From: Tuberibacillus calidus DSM 17572
Lineage (GTDB): Bacteria; Bacillota; Bacilli; Bacillales; Sporolactobacillaceae
Length of the DNA: 64,000 bases
Reading direction: 5' to 3'
Assembly (NCBI RefSeq): GCF_000430685.1
Contig: NZ_KE387193.1
Coordinates: 1 to 64,000 of the forward strand
Shown here: piece after piece, positions 46,301 to 56,927 of the stretch
Layout: every line of letters begins with the position of its first letter
Position numbering within the stretch: position 1 is the first letter of the stretch
Position numbers and translations under genes: made by a program
Notes under the pieces: generated by a model
What the model was told of the DNA's origin: nothing
Database searches by the model: none
What the model saw: only the letters and a program-made list of their open reading frames with translations

Positions 46301-47664
46301 GGATTGGCAAAAGCTTCAAAACGATCAATGATTTTACCATCTTTTACTTTAACGGCAGCAAGTTCAATAATTTTATTATAAATGGCGGATAATCCTGTGG
46401 TTTCCACGTCAAAAACGACGTAAGTCGCTGTTTTTAAATCAATCGGTTGTTCGTTATAGGCGATCGGAACCCCGTCATCAACAAGATTAGCCTCAACCCC
46501 ATAGATAACTTTTATCCCATGTTTTTTTCCGGCTGCATACGCCTCTGGAAAGGCTTGGGCAACGGCATGATCGGTGATGGCAATGGCCGGATGTCCAAAT
46601 GCTTTGGCTCGCGCAACCAAGTCACTGGCGGAGACGACGGCATCCATTTGGCTCATCATCGTATGGGCATGCAGTTCCACCCGTTTTTTGCCTTCCGGTG
46701 CGTGATCTTCTCTTTTCGGAACTGAAACTTCTTGGATGTCTCTCGCCATGAGCACTAAATCACGCATGAATGTGTCGGTTTGCACACCGCCGCGCACCTT
46801 CACCCAAATGCCTTTTTTCAAACCGCTTAGTTTATTTAATTCTTCTTTGTCTTTAACGAAAATTTTCGCGGCAATTGAATCGGTATAGTCGGTGATTTTA
46901 AACGTAATCAATGTTCGGCCGCTTTTTAGTTCGCGGGCTTCGGTATCAAAAACATAGCCTTGCACCGTTACGCGCCGCTCTTCTTCTTGAATCTGTCGGA
47001 TTTCCATTGGCTCGTCATCAATTGCATAGCCAAAAGCCAATGGACCTTGGGCCGGTTCGGGTTTTTCCCGGTCTTTCTTTTGATGCTCTATCACAGCGAC
47101 TCTTGCCAAGTTTTCCGTCTCTTCATCGCGTTTTTTGAGAAAATCCTCAAGCTCTTCCAAAGAAGCATTCACCCGTATTTCAATGGGTGGAATCGCAAGA
47201 CCAAATGCGCTGAACTTCTCCGTTAACAGAGCGGGCAATTTTCTTCTGAGAGCGGCCTCTTCTGCTTCATTATTGGCGGAAAACACGAGTTTTCCATTTT
47301 CATAGGCCGGCGGTTTGCTGAACACCGCTTTAAAAGCTGGCAGCTTGTCCATCAATTCACCTGAAACGTGCGGCCAATAACTAATAAATAATGTTTGATC
47401 AAAATCGGTGTGGCGAAATGTCATTTTCATGCCAACATCGGCCAAATGCTGAAACGCCTCTTTTAATTGATGATCCAACCAATGATAGACGTGGGCGGGA
47501 AGTGCTTTGTCTAAGGTGAAATGAAACTCCCAATGTTTCTTTTCTCGAGAAACGACTAATTTCTCAATGCAGCCATCCTTAAAATGTTTCTCAATCAGTT
47601 CTTCCGGGGTATGAAGTTGTTGAAGCAAAATAAGAAAGCGCTCCGACTTGGATTTCCCTTCCAT
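43378..47664 (-). CDS. polC: DNA polymerase III alpha subunit, PolC type
   Basis: The main replicative polymerase of low-GC Gram-positives, 1428 residues (B. subtilis 1437). Order: N-terminal domain (1-about 220), OB domain (about 230-320), PHP domain beginning [16 protein letters not shown], inserted DnaQ-like 3'-5' exonuclease ([38 protein letters not shown]), PHP remainder, and C-terminal polymerase with zinc cysteines ([17 protein letters not shown]) and catalytic [20 protein letters not shown] precedes the ATG. It follows proS behind a terminator; the 90-base gap shows no clear promoter. Confidence 0.98.
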   Translation of the reverse strand: MEGKSKSERFLILLQQLHTPEELIEKHFKDGCIEKLVVSREKKHWEFHFTLDKALPAHVYHWLDHQLKEAFQHLADVGMKMTFRHTDFDQTLFISYWPHVSGELMDKLPAFKAVFSKPPAYENGKLVFSANNEAEEAALRRKLPALLTEKFSAFGLAIPPIEIRVNASLEELEDFLKKRDEETENLARVAVIEHQKKDREKPEPAQGPLAFGYAIDDEPMEIRQIQEEERRVTVQGYVFDTEARELKSGRTLITFKITDYTDSIAAKIFVKDKEELNKLSGLKKGIWVKVRGGVQTDTFMRDLVLMARDIQEVSVPKREDHAPEGKKRVELHAHTMMSQMDAVVSASDLVARAKAFGHPAIAITDHAVAQAFPEAYAAGKKHGIKVIYGVEANLVDDGVPIAYNEQPIDLKTATYVVFDVETTGLSAIYNKIIELAAVKVKDGKIIDRFEAFANPHEPLSQTTIELTHITDDMVKDAPEIEDVLRDFYDFMGDAILVAHNASFDMGFLNAGFENMGMGKAKNPVIDTLELGRFLYPHMKNHRLNTLCKAFQIELTQHHRAIYDAEATGYLLWKMITDALEKGINRHDELNAQNNQGGYERARPTHCTILTKTQAGLKNLYKLISFAHVDYFYRVPRIPRSVLNKYREGLLIGSGCDKGEVFEAMMQKSAEEAEKLAEFYDFLEIQPPEIYPHLIEKELVNDELGLREIISNIVKLGKKMGKPVVATGNVHYLDPHDHIYRKILIASQSGNPLNRQTLPPVHFRTTEEMLDAFRFLGEETAMEVVVENTRKIADLIEDVKPVKDELYTPKIEGADDDVRNMSYEEAKRRYGDPLPEIVEKRLEKELNSIIGHGFAVIYLIAHKLVKKSLSDGYLVGSRGSVGSSFVATMMEITEVNPLPPHYVCPSCKHSEFFTDGSVACGFDLPEKNCPACDAKYIKDGHDIPFETFLGFKGDKVPDIDLNFSGEYQPIAHNYTKVLFGEDYVYRAGTIGTIADKTAYGYVKGYASDYHLHFRSAEIDRLAKGCTGVKRTTGQHPGGIIVVPDYMDIYDFTPIQYPADDKTSEWKTTHFDFHSIHDNILKLDILGHDDPTVIRMLQDLSGIDPKTIPTDDPDVLKLFSSTESLGVTEEQIRCKTGTLGIPEYGTRFVRQMLESTKPTTFAELVQISGLSHGTDVWLGNAQELINNGICELKDVIGCRDDIMVYLMHKGLEPSLAFKIMESVRKGKGLTDEWIEEMKKHNVPDWYIDSCLKIKYMFPKAHATAYVLMAVRIAYFKVHYPILFYATYFSVRADDVDIDVMRRGSKAIRAKIEEIEAKGLDASPKEKSLHTVLEIALEMCERGFSFKPIDLYRSDARNFIVDGNALLAPFNALPGVGTNAAINIVKAREEGEFLSKEDLQKRAKLSKTVVDLLDQHGCLKGLPEANQLSLF

Positions 47665-47697
47665 GTTTCTCCCCCCTTATATTTATTAAGAAAAATG

Positions 47698-47736
47698 AGG
47701 TTGGATAAAATGGTGTGTGCCATTTCCCTCCAACCT
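47698..47736 (-). terminator. proS terminator (possibly bidirectional)
   Basis: AGGTTGGA...AAATGG and CCATTT...TCCAACCT form a bulged stem, followed by CATTTTTC on the minus strand and by TTTTT on the plus strand. Confidence 0.75.
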
Positions 47737-47752
47737 TTTTACACTCATCACC

Positions 47753-49378
47753 TTATTTGTTCAAAAACTCCCGAATAGCTTCTTCTACTTCGCTGACCGC
47801 GCATTCCCTTTGCTCGCCGGTGCGCCGGTCTTTCAGTTCAATGAGGCCTTCTTGCGCTTTTTTGCCAACGGTTATGCGTATCGGGCAACCAATTAAATCG
47901 GCTTCGGCAAACTTCACGCCGGCACGCTCGTCACGGTCATCGAGCAAGACGTCATAATCACGGCTAAGGTGTTCATACAATTGTTCAGAAAGCAATTTTT
48001 GTGCTTCGTTTTTCGCATTGACGGGAACAATATGTACCGTAAAAGGTGCTACGGATTTCGGCCAAACGAGTCCGAATTCATCATGATGTTGTTCGGCAAT
48101 GGCAGAAAGCGTTCGTGAAATGCCAATCCCATAACAGCCCATGATGATGGGTTGGCTTTTTCCGTTTTCATCTAAAAAGTTAGCCCCCATGGCATCGGCG
48201 TATTTTGTGCCAATTTTAAAGATTTGTCCCACTTCAATACCGCGGGCAAAACGGATGGTGCCGACTCCATCCGGTGACGGATCACCTTCTTTAATCATGC
48301 ATAAATCAGCGATGCGAGCATGAGGCAAATCCCTTTCCACATTGACGTTATAGTGCAAAACCTCTCCGTTTTTATTATCAAGCCGGCCGTTAACTACATT
48401 TTTTAAGGCCTGATCCGCAAGCAAAACAACGCTGTCTTTCATTTCAAATGGATCGCCGTCATGCGCCCATTCTTCTATCATAGCCGCATCCAACACATTT
48501 TTCACTTTGACTTCGTTGATTTCATTGCCTGCCCGATACAAAACGCAGACGTTCGTGTCATCGGCTCGGTACCAACCTATTTTAATACTGTTTTCCTCTC
48601 CGGCCTTAACGTCACCGGTATCGAGCGGAAGAAGCGCTTCATCCGATTTCTCTTCTTTAAATAGAACGGCAGCCATTTCGATATTCGCGGCATAGTCTGA
48701 CGAATCGGAATAGGCGATCGTATCTTCGCCAACTTCAGCAAGCGCCATAAATTCATGGGTATCCTTACCGCCGATCGCACCGGAATCGGCAATGACGGGA
48801 CGAAAATCCAACCCGCAGCGGCTGAAGATGTTCTTATAGGCTTCATACATGATTTGGTAACGTTCATCAAGCGATTCCGGGTTGCTATGGAACGAATACG
48901 CATCTTTCATAATAAACTCGCGGCCGCGCAACAGTCCAAAGCGTGGGCGGCGTTCATCGCGATATTTTGTTTGGATTTGATAAAGTGTCATCGGTAATTT
49001 CTTATAAGAATTCAGCTCATCACGCACGAGGCTTGTGATGAGTTCCTCATGTGTCGCGCCAAGCGCAAAATCCCGGCCGTGACGGTCTTTTAAACGCATA
49101 AGCTCTGGGCCGTAAACATGCCAACGCCCTGTTTCATGCCAGAGTTCCGCCGGTTGCATCGCCGGCATTAAAAGCTCGACACACCCTGCTTTTTCCATCT
49201 CATCCCGGACTATGGCCTCAATTTTGCGAATCACGCGATATCCAAGAGGCAAGTAGGAATAAATCCCCGCTGCCGTTTGTCTAATAAAGCCCGCGCGGAC
49301 GAGATAGCGGTGACTCGCGCATTCGGCATCAGCTGGATTTTCTTTTAAAGTCGGCACTAACATTTGACTCTGCCGCAT
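47753..49378 (-). CDS. proS: Prolyl-tRNA synthetase, bacterial type, with eroded editing domain
   Basis: A 541-residue class II synthetase, against about 565 for B. subtilis. Catalytic domain motifs are intact: motif 1 ([10 protein letters not shown]), motif 2 (FRD-like [22 protein letters not shown]) and motif 3 ([17 protein letters not shown]), plus the anticodon-binding domain ([24 protein letters not shown]). The YbaK-type editing insert (about 235-385) is shortened and lacks two conserved blocks, a TIEE...IKSxLFK segment with the key lysine and the GxxGPVG loop. So it can charge tRNA-Pro but may not clear Ala-tRNA-Pro. Start: GAGGGG is 6 bases before the ATG at 49378. Confidence 0.95.
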   Translation of the reverse strand: MRQSQMLVPTLKENPADAECASHRYLVRAGFIRQTAAGIYSYLPLGYRVIRKIEAIVRDEMEKAGCVELLMPAMQPAELWHETGRWHVYGPELMRLKDRHGRDFALGATHEELITSLVRDELNSYKKLPMTLYQIQTKYRDERRPRFGLLRGREFIMKDAYSFHSNPESLDERYQIMYEAYKNIFSRCGLDFRPVIADSGAIGGKDTHEFMALAEVGEDTIAYSDSSDYAANIEMAAVLFKEEKSDEALLPLDTGDVKAGEENSIKIGWYRADDTNVCVLYRAGNEINEVKVKNVLDAAMIEEWAHDGDPFEMKDSVVLLADQALKNVVNGRLDNKNGEVLHYNVNVERDLPHARIADLCMIKEGDPSPDGVGTIRFARGIEVGQIFKIGTKYADAMGANFLDENGKSQPIIMGCYGIGISRTLSAIAEQHHDEFGLVWPKSVAPFTVHIVPVNAKNEAQKLLSEQLYEHLSRDYDVLLDDRDERAGVKFAEADLIGCPIRITVGKKAQEGLIELKDRRTGEQRECAVSEVEEAIREFLNK

Positions 49379-49389
49379 AGACATCCCCT

Positions 49390-50637
49390 CTACATCAGAA
49401 ATTTTTGAATATCATTCCACGTGACTAAAATCATAACGAGCATTAAAAACGCAAAACCAATAAAGTGGACGAGCGTTTCCCGCTTCGGGTCAACGGGTTT
49501 TCCTCTCAGTCCTTCCAAGAAAAGGAACATCAGTCGGCCGCCATCAAGAGCAGGTAGCGGCAATAAGTTAACAATGCCGAGGTTGATGCTTAAAATGGCG
49601 GTCCAGCGCATCACCCAATAAATACCGCCCTTAACGACTTCACCCGTCATGCTGTAGATGCCGACAGGGCCTGATAGCTGATCTAAACCGATTTTTCCGG
49701 TAATTAACTGTTTAAAAGCCATGAGTTCTAGCTTAATGGTTTGATATGTTTCAGTAAAACCGTGCTGAATGGAACCGATCACTGACTTATCTGTCGGACC
49801 GTAGACGCCGATGATGCCTTCACCACTTTCGGTTTTAGCCGTCGTTAATGTTTTTTCAAAAATTTTACCATTTCTTTCAATCGTAAATGTCAACTTGGTG
49901 TTCGGGTTTTCTTGAATGATTTTCGTCAGTTCCGTGAATGACGAAATCGCTTGCCCGTTGATTTTTAATACTTTATCCCCTTTTTGCAAGTGGACTTGGT
50001 CTGCGGGTTTTCCTTTCATGATCTCTCCGAGAATTGGTTGATTGCTCGGATAGCCGGCCACGGCGAAATAAATGACAAAAATAACAAGTGCCAAAACGAA
50101 ATTCATGAACGGCCCGGCAAAGATGGTTAAAATCCGGTCAATAAGTGGCTTTGATGCGAATTGACGGTCAAGCGGGGCGATTTGGTAGGATTGGCCATCC
50201 ATGACATATTCCGCTTGTCGATCAATGGAAAGTGTCATGAGACTGCCTTCATCCTCTTCATAGCCTTGAATCACTAAATCTTTTTCCAAATCGGCATGCT
50301 CCGCTGTGATCACTTTTGCATCCGGGTACCGATCCAAACGGTTAACAATAATTTTTGAGACGGAATGATCGGGGTTAAAAAAGAGACCGATGCGGTGACC
50401 GGGTTTGATACACACAATCTCGGGATCCTCACCGGCCATGCGGACATAACCGCCAATCGGCAATAGCCTTAACGTATAGACGGTTTCCCCTTTTTTTACA
50501 GAAAACAGCTTGGGTCCGAAACCGATCGCGTATTCCCGGCATAAGATCCCGGCGCGTTTTGCGAGCATCAAATGGCCTAACTCGTGAATGGAGATGAGTA
50601 ACCCCAGGATAATGACGACCGCAATAAATGTTTCCAT
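49390..50637 (-). CDS. rseP: Site-2 zinc protease RasP (RseP)
   Basis: A 415-residue intramembrane metalloprotease that cleaves anti-sigma factors and leftover signal peptides. First membrane helix carries the HExxH site in [10 protein letters not shown] (about residue 18-27). A PDZ domain (about 200-290, [28 protein letters not shown]) and the LDG-type third zinc ligand [13 protein letters not shown] follow, then a C-terminal helix. GAGAGGTGG lies 9 bases before the ATG at 50637; the frame opened at 50673 is longer. Between dxr and proS as in B. subtilis. Confidence 0.96.
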   Translation of the reverse strand: METFIAVVIILGLLISIHELGHLMLAKRAGILCREYAIGFGPKLFSVKKGETVYTLRLLPIGGYVRMAGEDPEIVCIKPGHRIGLFFNPDHSVSKIIVNRLDRYPDAKVITAEHADLEKDLVIQGYEEDEGSLMTLSIDRQAEYVMDGQSYQIAPLDRQFASKPLIDRILTIFAGPFMNFVLALVIFVIYFAVAGYPSNQPILGEIMKGKPADQVHLQKGDKVLKINGQAISSFTELTKIIQENPNTKLTFTIERNGKIFEKTLTTAKTESGEGIIGVYGPTDKSVIGSIQHGFTETYQTIKLELMAFKQLITGKIGLDQLSGPVGIYSMTGEVVKGGIYWVMRWTAILSINLGIVNLLPLPALDGGRLMFLFLEGLRGKPVDPKRETLVHFIGFAFLMLVMILVTWNDIQKFLM

Positions 50638-50679
50638 AGACTTCAACCACCTCTCAAACCGCCTTATGTTCAAATGAAC

Positions 50680-51834
50680 TTATTGGCGCGCAATTAATTG
50701 GCGGACAAACGCCCGCGTTTGTTGATCGACGTTTTGAATCGTATCTAAATCAGGGTCTGCTATTGCCTCATGTGCTTCTAGTGCCTGATAAACCAATGAT
50801 TCTATTGATAAAAAGGGAATCTCCTTATTTAAAAAGGCAAAAACAGCCGCTTCATTGGCAGCATTCAGAACCGTTAATGCCGTCCCTCCAACTTCTGCTG
50901 CTTGATACGCCCATTTGAGCAAGCGATAACGATCCATATCGACTTTGGCAAAGTGAAGCACACCTGTTTCCCATAAGTTTAACCTTTTTGCCCCCGGACT
51001 TTCAACCCTGTCCGGGTAACTTAGGGCATATTGGATCGGCACGCGCATATCAGGTTCCCCAAGTTGTGCGATCACGCTTGTATCATCATATTCCACAAGC
51101 GAATGGACAATGCTTTCTTTATGAATCAATACTTCAATTTGCTCATACGGCATATCGAACAGCCAATGGGCTTCAATGACTTCCAAGCCTTTATTCATCA
51201 TGGTTGCCGAATCGATTGTCAATTTAGCGCCCATCGACCAATTCGGGTGCTTCAAGGCTTCTTCGACCGTGACGTCTTTTAACTGATCGCGGGTGAGATC
51301 ACGAAAACTGCCGCCCGAAGCGGTGAGTATCAATCGTTTCACTTGCGACCGTTTTTCATTTTTCAGCGCTTGGAAGATGGCGGAATGTTCACTATCAACA
51401 GGAAGAATCGTCACACCTTTGTCAACGGCCTTCTTCATAACAAGATGTCCCGCTGTCACCAACGTTTCTTTATTAGCAATCGCTAATGTTTTCCCTGCCT
51501 CAATGGCCGCTAATGTCGGCGGCAAACCGACGGCACCTAAAAGCGCATTTAACACGATGTCTGCATCTGGATAAGCGGCGACTTCTAATAAACCCTCAGG
51601 TCCTGTGACAATTCTCACCGGAGTGGATAATCGCAAGCTTAGACGCTTCTTAATGTCTTGATTTTTTACACTGACAAGCTCAGGCTTAAGCCGTTCAACA
51701 AGTTCCGCGCCTTTTTCCACATTTTCACCAAATGAAAGGGCTCGCACCCTAAAAAGATCGGGGTGTTTGAGGACAACATCGGCGGTTTGCGTGCCAATTG
51801 ACCCAGTAGCCCCCAACAGACTGATATTTTTCAT
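50680..51834 (-). CDS. dxr: 1-deoxy-D-xylulose-5-phosphate reductoisomerase
   Basis: Second enzyme of the MEP isoprenoid pathway, converting DXP to MEP with NADPH. 384 residues. NADPH-binding [37 protein letters not shown] and [11 protein letters not shown], and substrate-binding [21 protein letters not shown] are visible. AAAGGA precedes the ATG. It provides precursors for UppS, encoded nearby. It sits between cdsA and rseP. Confidence 0.97.
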   Translation of the reverse strand: MKNISLLGATGSIGTQTADVVLKHPDLFRVRALSFGENVEKGAELVERLKPELVSVKNQDIKKRLSLRLSTPVRIVTGPEGLLEVAAYPDADIVLNALLGAVGLPPTLAAIEAGKTLAIANKETLVTAGHLVMKKAVDKGVTILPVDSEHSAIFQALKNEKRSQVKRLILTASGGSFRDLTRDQLKDVTVEEALKHPNWSMGAKLTIDSATMMNKGLEVIEAHWLFDMPYEQIEVLIHKESIVHSLVEYDDTSVIAQLGEPDMRVPIQYALSYPDRVESPGAKRLNLWETGVLHFAKVDMDRYRLLKWAYQAAEVGGTALTVLNAANEAAVFAFLNKEIPFLSIESLVYQALEAHEAIADPDLDTIQNVDQQTRAFVRQLIARQ

Positions 51835-51869
51835 AATGACGAATCCTTTCTATAACCTTCGCGCGGTTC

Positions 51870-52664
51870 TTAAAAATTAAAGACATTTAGCAAATGAAGG
51901 ATGGGCAAAATAAAGATTAAACTGTCGAAGCGATCCAGGAGCCCACCGTGACCAGGTAAAATTTTCCCAGAATCTTTGACGCCAAAGTGTCTTTTCAACC
52001 CAGATTCGGCAAGGTCGCCTAATTGCCCGAAAACCGAAACTATTAAAGCTGATGCCACCAATTTAACCGGTGAATGGAGGATAGCGAGATCAGCCACCGC
52101 TTGGAAAAGACATGCCGCAAGGACCGCAAGGGTAACGCCTCCCAAAAAGCCTTCGACAGTTTTATTGGGACTAATCACCGGGGCGAGTTTGTGCTTTCCA
52201 AATTTCCGTCCGACAAAATACGCCCCTGAATCCGTCGTCCATATTAAAATGAGGATAAAAAGGATGATGCCCAATCCGCTTTCTCTTGCAGCCGAGAAAT
52301 AATGAAAGGATAAACCGATATAAAAAGCAGAAAAAGAAACAAAGGCACAATGAGCAAAATGAAACTGGTTATGCGTGAAAATGGACAATAGTAAAAGCAA
52401 AATCGTCAATGCCAACCAGAGATCGGTGAAGGATAAGCCGAAAAGATAAGGGGAAAGCACATCATAAAGCACCAAGATGGCTACGGTGATGGCGCCGAGC
52501 ACTTCTGCCACTAGCACCTTTTCATGCTTTGCCATCGCCATTAATTCATGAAAAGTAATGACGCTGATCAGTGCAATGAAAAGCGTAAACCAAATGCCGC
52601 CCGCAAATAATAAGGCCAGAAAAAAAGCGCCTGCAATGACACCTGTCACGATTCTTTGTTTCAT
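51870..52664 (-). CDS. cdsA: Phosphatidate cytidylyltransferase (CDP-diglyceride synthase)
   Basis: A 264-residue integral membrane enzyme with about 7-8 helices that makes CDP-diacylglycerol from phosphatidate and CTP. The C-terminal signature SVFGQLGDLAESGLKRHFGVKDSGKILPGHGGLLDRFDS is intact and carries the acidic residues for Mg2+. AGGAGG precedes the ATG. It overlaps no gene and follows uppS by 9 bases, so they are one operon. The product feeds pgsA. Confidence 0.97.
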   Translation of the reverse strand: MKQRIVTGVIAGAFFLALLFAGGIWFTLFIALISVITFHELMAMAKHEKVLVAEVLGAITVAILVLYDVLSPYLFGLSFTDLWLALTILLLLLSIFTHNQFHFAHCAFVSFSAFYIGLSFHYFSAARESGLGIILFILILIWTTDSGAYFVGRKFGKHKLAPVISPNKTVEGFLGGVTLAVLAACLFQAVADLAILHSPVKLVASALIVSVFGQLGDLAESGLKRHFGVKDSGKILPGHGGLLDRFDSLIFILPILHLLNVFNF

Positions 52665-52673
52665 AACGTCCTC

Positions 52674-53438
52674 CTAGCTTTCAACAACGCCGCCAAAACG
52701 TCGCGTCCGGCCGCAGTATTGTTGTATCGCTTCATGCAAATGGCTTTCATTAAAATCCGGCCAATAAACATCTGTAAACCAAAATTCCGTATAGGCGAGT
52801 TGCCAAAGCATAAAATTGCTGAGGCGAAGTTCCCCGCTTGTACGAATCAATAAATCCGGATCCGGCAAATGACAGCTTAAGAGGTGGTTTTCTATAATAT
52901 CTTCCGTAATTTCATCTGGTACGAGACTGCCGTTTTTCACTTTTTCGGCGATCCCTTTCACCGCATCGGTGATTTCCTTTCGGCTGCCATAATTAAGTGC
53001 AAAATTTAAGATCATGCCGTCATTGTTTGCGGTTTTTTCTTTAGCCGTATTCACAGCCTTTTGCGTGGCTTCGGGCAAGCGGCTTTCATCGCCCATCACC
53101 ATCACGCGCACGTTTTTTTCTATGAGTTCAGGCAAATAGCTTTTCAAAAATTGTTCTGGAAGCCGCATCAGATAGTCTACTTCATCTTTCGGCCGCTTCC
53201 AATTTTCCGTGGAAAATGCATAAAGAGTTAAAATCTTGACGCCTAGTCTGTCCGCCTCACGGACAATTTTCTTAACTGTATTCATGCCTTCCCGATGTCC
53301 GGCGACACGTGGCAGACCGCGTTTTTTTGCCCAGCGCCCATTACCATCCATGATAATAGCAATGTGACGCGGAACTTGTACAAAGGTCAGGCCACCCTTC
53401 TCGGATCGTTTTTTTCTCTGAAACCATTTATCGAACAT
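52674..53438 (-). CDS. uppS: Undecaprenyl diphosphate synthase
   Basis: Makes the C55 lipid carrier for peptidoglycan and wall teichoic acids. 254 residues. Conserved HIAIIMDGNGRWAKKRGLPRVAGHREGM (substrate binding, catalytic Asp), LTLYAFSTENWKRP and LRLSNFMLWQLAYTEFWFTDVYWPDF. GGAGG lies 8 bases before the ATG at 53438. First gene of uppS-cdsA-dxr-rseP-proS after the frr terminator. Confidence 0.97.
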   Translation of the reverse strand: MFDKWFQRKKRSEKGGLTFVQVPRHIAIIMDGNGRWAKKRGLPRVAGHREGMNTVKKIVREADRLGVKILTLYAFSTENWKRPKDEVDYLMRLPEQFLKSYLPELIEKNVRVMVMGDESRLPEATQKAVNTAKEKTANNDGMILNFALNYGSRKEITDAVKGIAEKVKNGSLVPDEITEDIIENHLLSCHLPDPDLLIRTSGELRLSNFMLWQLAYTEFWFTDVYWPDFNESHLHEAIQQYCGRTRRFGGVVES

Positions 53439-53505
53439 CAGGATTTCCTCCAAAAAGAAGATACGTTGCCAAGTGAAGCTAACAAATTATTATTATAAAA
53501 AACAA

Positions 53506-53545
53506 GGCACCCGCGGAATCGGACAACCATTCCCAGCGGAAGCCC
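53506..53545 (-). terminator. frr terminator
   Basis: GGGC-CCGC...GGAATGG and CC-ATTCC-GCGG-GCC pair with small bulges around a TTGT loop, followed by TTGTTTTTTATAATAATAA on the minus strand. Confidence 0.75.
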
Positions 53546-53556
53546 ACCATATTCGA

Positions 53557-54114
53557 TTAAACCTCCATAATTTCTTTTTCTTTATTATCAGCCACTTTAT
53601 CAATGGATTGAATATGTTCGTCGGTTAGCTTTTGAACCTCATCGGTTAATCGTCTGAGTTCGTCTTCTGTAATTTCCCCTGCTTTTTCTGCCTTTTTCAA
53701 ATTATCATTGGCATCGCGACGGACGTTGCGAACGGCAACTTTTGCTTCTTCTGCGGCCTTTTTAACTTGTTTGACAAGGTCTTTTCGACGCTCTTCCGTC
53801 AGCGGCGGAATAGCAATGCGGATGACGTTGCCATCATTTGCGGGGGTTAATCCAAGATCCGCTTTCAGGATGGCCCGTTCGATTTCGCCCATTGCAGTTT
53901 TATCATATGGTTGAATGACGAGCATGCGCGCTTCGGGAGCCGTAATGTTGGCTAATTGATTGAGCGGTGTCGGCACACCGTAATATTCCACTTGTACGCG
54001 ATCCAAAATGGACGGATTCGCTCGGCCAGCACGGATTGTGGTCAATTCATTGCGCAATGCTTCAATGGCCTTTGACATGCGGTTTTTTGCGTCTTGAATG
54101 ATTTCATGAGCCAT
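53557..54114 (-). CDS. frr: Ribosome recycling factor
   Basis: A 185-residue tRNA-mimic protein that, with EF-G, splits post-termination ribosomes. Conserved [43 protein letters not shown] and [25 protein letters not shown] lies before the ATG. Only one base separates it from the pyrH stop, so the two are coupled. Confidence 0.98.
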   Translation of the reverse strand: MAHEIIQDAKNRMSKAIEALRNELTTIRAGRANPSILDRVQVEYYGVPTPLNQLANITAPEARMLVIQPYDKTAMGEIERAILKADLGLTPANDGNVIRIAIPPLTEERRKDLVKQVKKAAEEAKVAVRNVRRDANDNLKKAEKAGEITEDELRRLTDEVQKLTDEHIQSIDKVADNKEKEIMEV

Positions 54115-54115
54115 A

Positions 54116-54841
54116 TTATTTCCCCCTTACTATCGTACCGATGTTCTCACCAAGTACGGCTTTTTTAATATTTCCTGGTTCTGTGATTGAAAAGACAAGA
54201 AGCGGGATCTGATTATCCATGCAAAGGGAAGATGCTGTCGAGTCCATGACGCCAAGTCCTTCGTTTAAAATATCGAGGTAGGACAACTCCGTATATTTCT
54301 TGGCATCCTTAACGACTCTCGGGTCGGCGTTATACACACCGTCAACGTTGTTTTTCGCCATAAGTATGACTTCGGCTTCGATTTCTGCCGCTCTGAGTGC
54401 AGCGGTCGTATCTGTTGAGAAATAAGGGTTCCCCGTACCAGCTGCAAAAATGACAACCCGCTTTTTCTCGAGATGTCGGATGGCTCTTCTTCTTATGTAT
54501 GGTTCGGCCACTTGGCGCATTTCGATTGATGATTGCACGCGTGTTTCCACGTCCAGCTTCTCTAACCCATCTTGCAATGCTAAGGCATTCATGACGGTTG
54601 CGAGCATCCCCATGTAATCGGCGGTTGCCCGATCCATGCCCATCTCACTGCCGGTTTTTCCGCGCCAAATGTTACCAGCGCCGACGACGACGGCGACTTC
54701 TACTCCTAATTCTACTATTTCTTTGATTTGGTGTGCAATGGATTCAATGATTTTTGGATCAATGCCGTACCCCACGTCTCCTGCTAATGCTTCACCGCTT
54801 AATTTCAAAACCACTCTGTTGTATTTTGCTGATTGCCTCAT
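54116..54841 (-). CDS. pyrH: Uridylate kinase
   Basis: A hexameric bacterial UMP kinase of the amino-acid kinase fold, 241 residues. [66 protein letters not shown] and [12 protein letters not shown] are conserved. GGAGGTG lies 5 bases before the ATG at 54841; the frame opened at 54919 runs back over the tsf terminator and is not real. Immediately precedes frr. Confidence 0.98.
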   Translation of the reverse strand: MRQSAKYNRVVLKLSGEALAGDVGYGIDPKIIESIAHQIKEIVELGVEVAVVVGAGNIWRGKTGSEMGMDRATADYMGMLATVMNALALQDGLEKLDVETRVQSSIEMRQVAEPYIRRRAIRHLEKKRVVIFAAGTGNPYFSTDTTAALRAAEIEAEVILMAKNNVDGVYNADPRVVKDAKKYTELSYLDILNEGLGVMDSTASSLCMDNQIPLLVFSITEPGNIKKAVLGENIGTIVRGK

Positions 54842-54882
54842 GCCGACACCTCCAAAACCCATTATGCTTTCCATTTGAAAAC

Positions 54883-54904
54883 AGGGAACACATCGGTGTT
54901 CCCT
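54883..54904 (-). terminator. tsf terminator
   Basis: AGGGAACAC and GTGTTCCCT pair around a CGAT loop, followed by GTTTTC on the minus strand, between tsf and pyrH. The short T-run suggests partial read-through into pyrH. Confidence 0.8.
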
Positions 54905-54927
54905 TATAAGCCTTCTCACATTTGATT

Positions 54928-55806
54928 TTACTTTTTCAGCTGTGCTTGAACTTCTTCTGCGAAGTTTTCTTGGCGTTTTTCCATGCCTTCGCCAACTTCG
55001 TAACGGACAAAGGCTTTCACAGTTGCGCCTTTATCAGCAAGATATTTTTTCACTTTAAGATCTGGGTCTTTAACATAAGCCTGATCGACTAAGCAAATTT
55101 CTTCAAAGAATTTGTTCAAACGACCTTGCACCATTTTTTCCACGATGTTTTCCGGTTTGCCTTCATTTAAGGCTTGTTGTTTCAAAACTTCTTTTTCCCG
55201 GTCGATTTCATCTTGTGGAACATTTTCGCGATCAATATAACGCGGGTTCATCGCTGCCACATGCATGGCAATGTCTTTCGCTGCTTCTTCGTTTTGCCCG
55301 GTGACTTGCGTTAAAACAGCGATGCGGCCGCCCATGTGTACGTAGGAACCGAATGTTTCGTCATCAGCTTTTTCCAATACGGTAAAACGGCGTAAGGAAA
55401 GCTTTTCACCGATTTTGGCAATCGCTTCATTGATGCGCTCACCTAAAGTCGTGCCATTGTCAAGTTTGACTTCAAGGGCCGCTTCGACGTTTTCAGGTTT
55501 ATTTTTCAAAAGTACCCCGGCAATTTCATCGACTAATTGGATGAACAAATCATTTTTTGCGACAAAGTCGGTTTCTGAGTTGACTTCCACGATGACCGCG
55601 GTATTGCCATCAATTTTAACAGCGCTTAAACCCTCTGCCGCGATGCGGTCAGCTTTCTTCGCGGCTTTGGCGATTCCACGCTCTCTTAAGACATCAATGG
55701 CTTTTTCAATATCACCGTTCGTTTCTGTTAAAGCTTTTTTGCAATCCATCATGCCAGCTCCTGTTTTTTCGCGGAGCTCTTTAACCATTTGCGCAGTAAT
55801 AGCCAC
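54928..55806 (-). CDS. tsf: Translation elongation factor Ts
   Basis: Nucleotide exchange factor for EF-Tu, 292 residues. N-terminal UBA domain ([25 protein letters not shown]) and the conserved [10 protein letters not shown] and HVAAMNPRY segments. The start is GTG at 55806 with AAGGAGG upstream. Follows rpsB behind a terminator-like hairpin, so expression is probably from rpsB read-through. Confidence 0.98.
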   Translation of the reverse strand: MAITAQMVKELREKTGAGMMDCKKALTETNGDIEKAIDVLRERGIAKAAKKADRIAAEGLSAVKIDGNTAVIVEVNSETDFVAKNDLFIQLVDEIAGVLLKNKPENVEAALEVKLDNGTTLGERINEAIAKIGEKLSLRRFTVLEKADDETFGSYVHMGGRIAVLTQVTGQNEEAAKDIAMHVAAMNPRYIDRENVPQDEIDREKEVLKQQALNEGKPENIVEKMVQGRLNKFFEEICLVDQAYVKDPDLKVKKYLADKGATVKAFVRYEVGEGMEKRQENFAEEVQAQLKK

Positions 55807-55950
55807 TGGATTTCCTCCTTATGTAAATGTTTTTTGCTATTTTCATCAGCTTACTTTTAGGATAAGCCGAAGGTGGCTTCTTTCATCCATCGGATGAGAA
55901 AAAAGCATTTTAGCAGTTATCGTTTCATAAAATATTTTAAGACATCTTAA

Positions 55951-55986
55951 AAGGGTGACAAGGGTTTTTCGCCCTTAATCACCCTT
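55951..55986 (-). terminator. rpsB terminator/attenuator before tsf
   Basis: AAGGGTGA-TTAAGGG and CCCTTG-TCACCCTT pair around a CGAAAAA loop, followed by TTAAG. The T-run is short, consistent with partial termination between rpsB and tsf. Confidence 0.75.
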
Positions 55987-55999
55987 CGACCGTTCCGTA

Positions 56000-56761
56000 T
56001 TATTCAGCTGTAATTTCTTCCGGTTCGGTTTCCTTAACTTCTTCGGCTTCCTCAACAGGTGCCTCTTCGGAAACCGTTTCACCTTGATTGGCTTCGACAA
56101 CGGCATCGGCAATTTTGGCTGTCAATAATTTAACCGCGCGAATAGCGTCATCGTTACCCGGAATAACAACGTCGACTTCATCCGGGTCACAGTTCGTATC
56201 AACGATCGCAATGACCGGAATTTTCAATTTGCGGGCCTCCGCAATCGCAATGCGTTCTTTGCGCGGGTCAACGACAAAAAGCGCGTCGGGAAGACGTTCC
56301 ATGTCTTTAATCCCGCCAAGGAATTTCTCAAGACGTTCGAGTTCTTTATTTAAACCGACGACTTCTTTTTTGGGCAAAACATCAAACGTGCCGTCTTCAC
56401 GCATTCTTTCAATTTCTTTCAAACGATTAATGCGTTGACGGATGGTTTGGAAGTTCGTCAGCGTACCGCCTAACCAGCGTTGGTTGACATAGTACATACC
56501 GCAACGTTCAGCTTCCGATTTAACGGAATCTTGTGCTTGTTTCTTCGTTCCGACGAAAAGCACGGTTCCGCCGTCAGCGACCAAATCTCTTACGAAATGA
56601 TACGCTTCTTCCACTTTCTTAACGGTTTTTTGCAAATCAATAATGTAGATGCCGTTTCTTTCAGTAAAGATGTACGGCTTCATTTTCGGATTCCAGCGGC
56701 GGGTTTGGTGACCAAAATGCACGCCGGATTCCAACAGTTGCTTCATTGAAATAACTGCCAT
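56000..56761 (-). CDS. rpsB: 30S ribosomal protein S2
   Basis: A 253-residue S2 with [31 protein letters not shown] at the start, [13 protein letters not shown] and [25 protein letters not shown]. The C-terminal tail is acidic (residues about 223-253). AGGAGG lies 9 bases before the ATG. It has its own promoter and a leader that includes a two-codon open frame overlapping its Shine-Dalgarno site. Confidence 0.98.
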   Translation of the reverse strand: MAVISMKQLLESGVHFGHQTRRWNPKMKPYIFTERNGIYIIDLQKTVKKVEEAYHFVRDLVADGGTVLFVGTKKQAQDSVKSEAERCGMYYVNQRWLGGTLTNFQTIRQRINRLKEIERMREDGTFDVLPKKEVVGLNKELERLEKFLGGIKDMERLPDALFVVDPRKERIAIAEARKLKIPVIAIVDTNCDPDEVDVVIPGNDDAIRAVKLLTAKIADAVVEANQGETVSEEAPVEEAEEVKETEPEEITAE

Positions 56762-56775
56762 GACGTGGTTTCCTC

Positions 56776-56784
56776 CTAGTACAT
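56776..56784 (-). other. Two-codon mini-ORF (Met-Tyr-stop) in the rpsB leader
   Basis: The minus strand reads GGAGGAAAAACCAATGTACTAG and then GGAGGAAACCACGTC before the rpsB ATG. The mini-ORF ATG TAC TAG has its own Shine-Dalgarno site, and its stop runs into the rpsB site. It could be a chance repeat. Confidence 0.35.
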
Positions 56785-56878
56785 TGGTTTTTCCTCCGCT
56801 TAAGTCATATTCCCACAGAGACCGCTAAGCGGCACCATTTGTGAAAATCGTTAAGCGTGTGTATTCACACCATCCGTT

Positions 56879-56907
56879 AATATACCATAATAACGTCCAA
56901 AAGGCAA
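56879..56907 (-). promoter_or_regulatory. Sigma-A promoter for rpsB
   Basis: Minus-strand TTGCCT (56907-56902), 17 bp, TATATT (56884-56879), followed by a leader of about 110 bases with small hairpins (GTGTGAATACACAC and CCGCTTAGCGG). Confidence 0.72.
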
Positions 56908-56927
56908 TCGGGAAAATCACCAAGTTT

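Noticed and set aside
54842-54919. N-terminal extension of pyrH
   Set aside because: It covers the tsf terminator and a good Shine-Dalgarno site supports the start at 54841.
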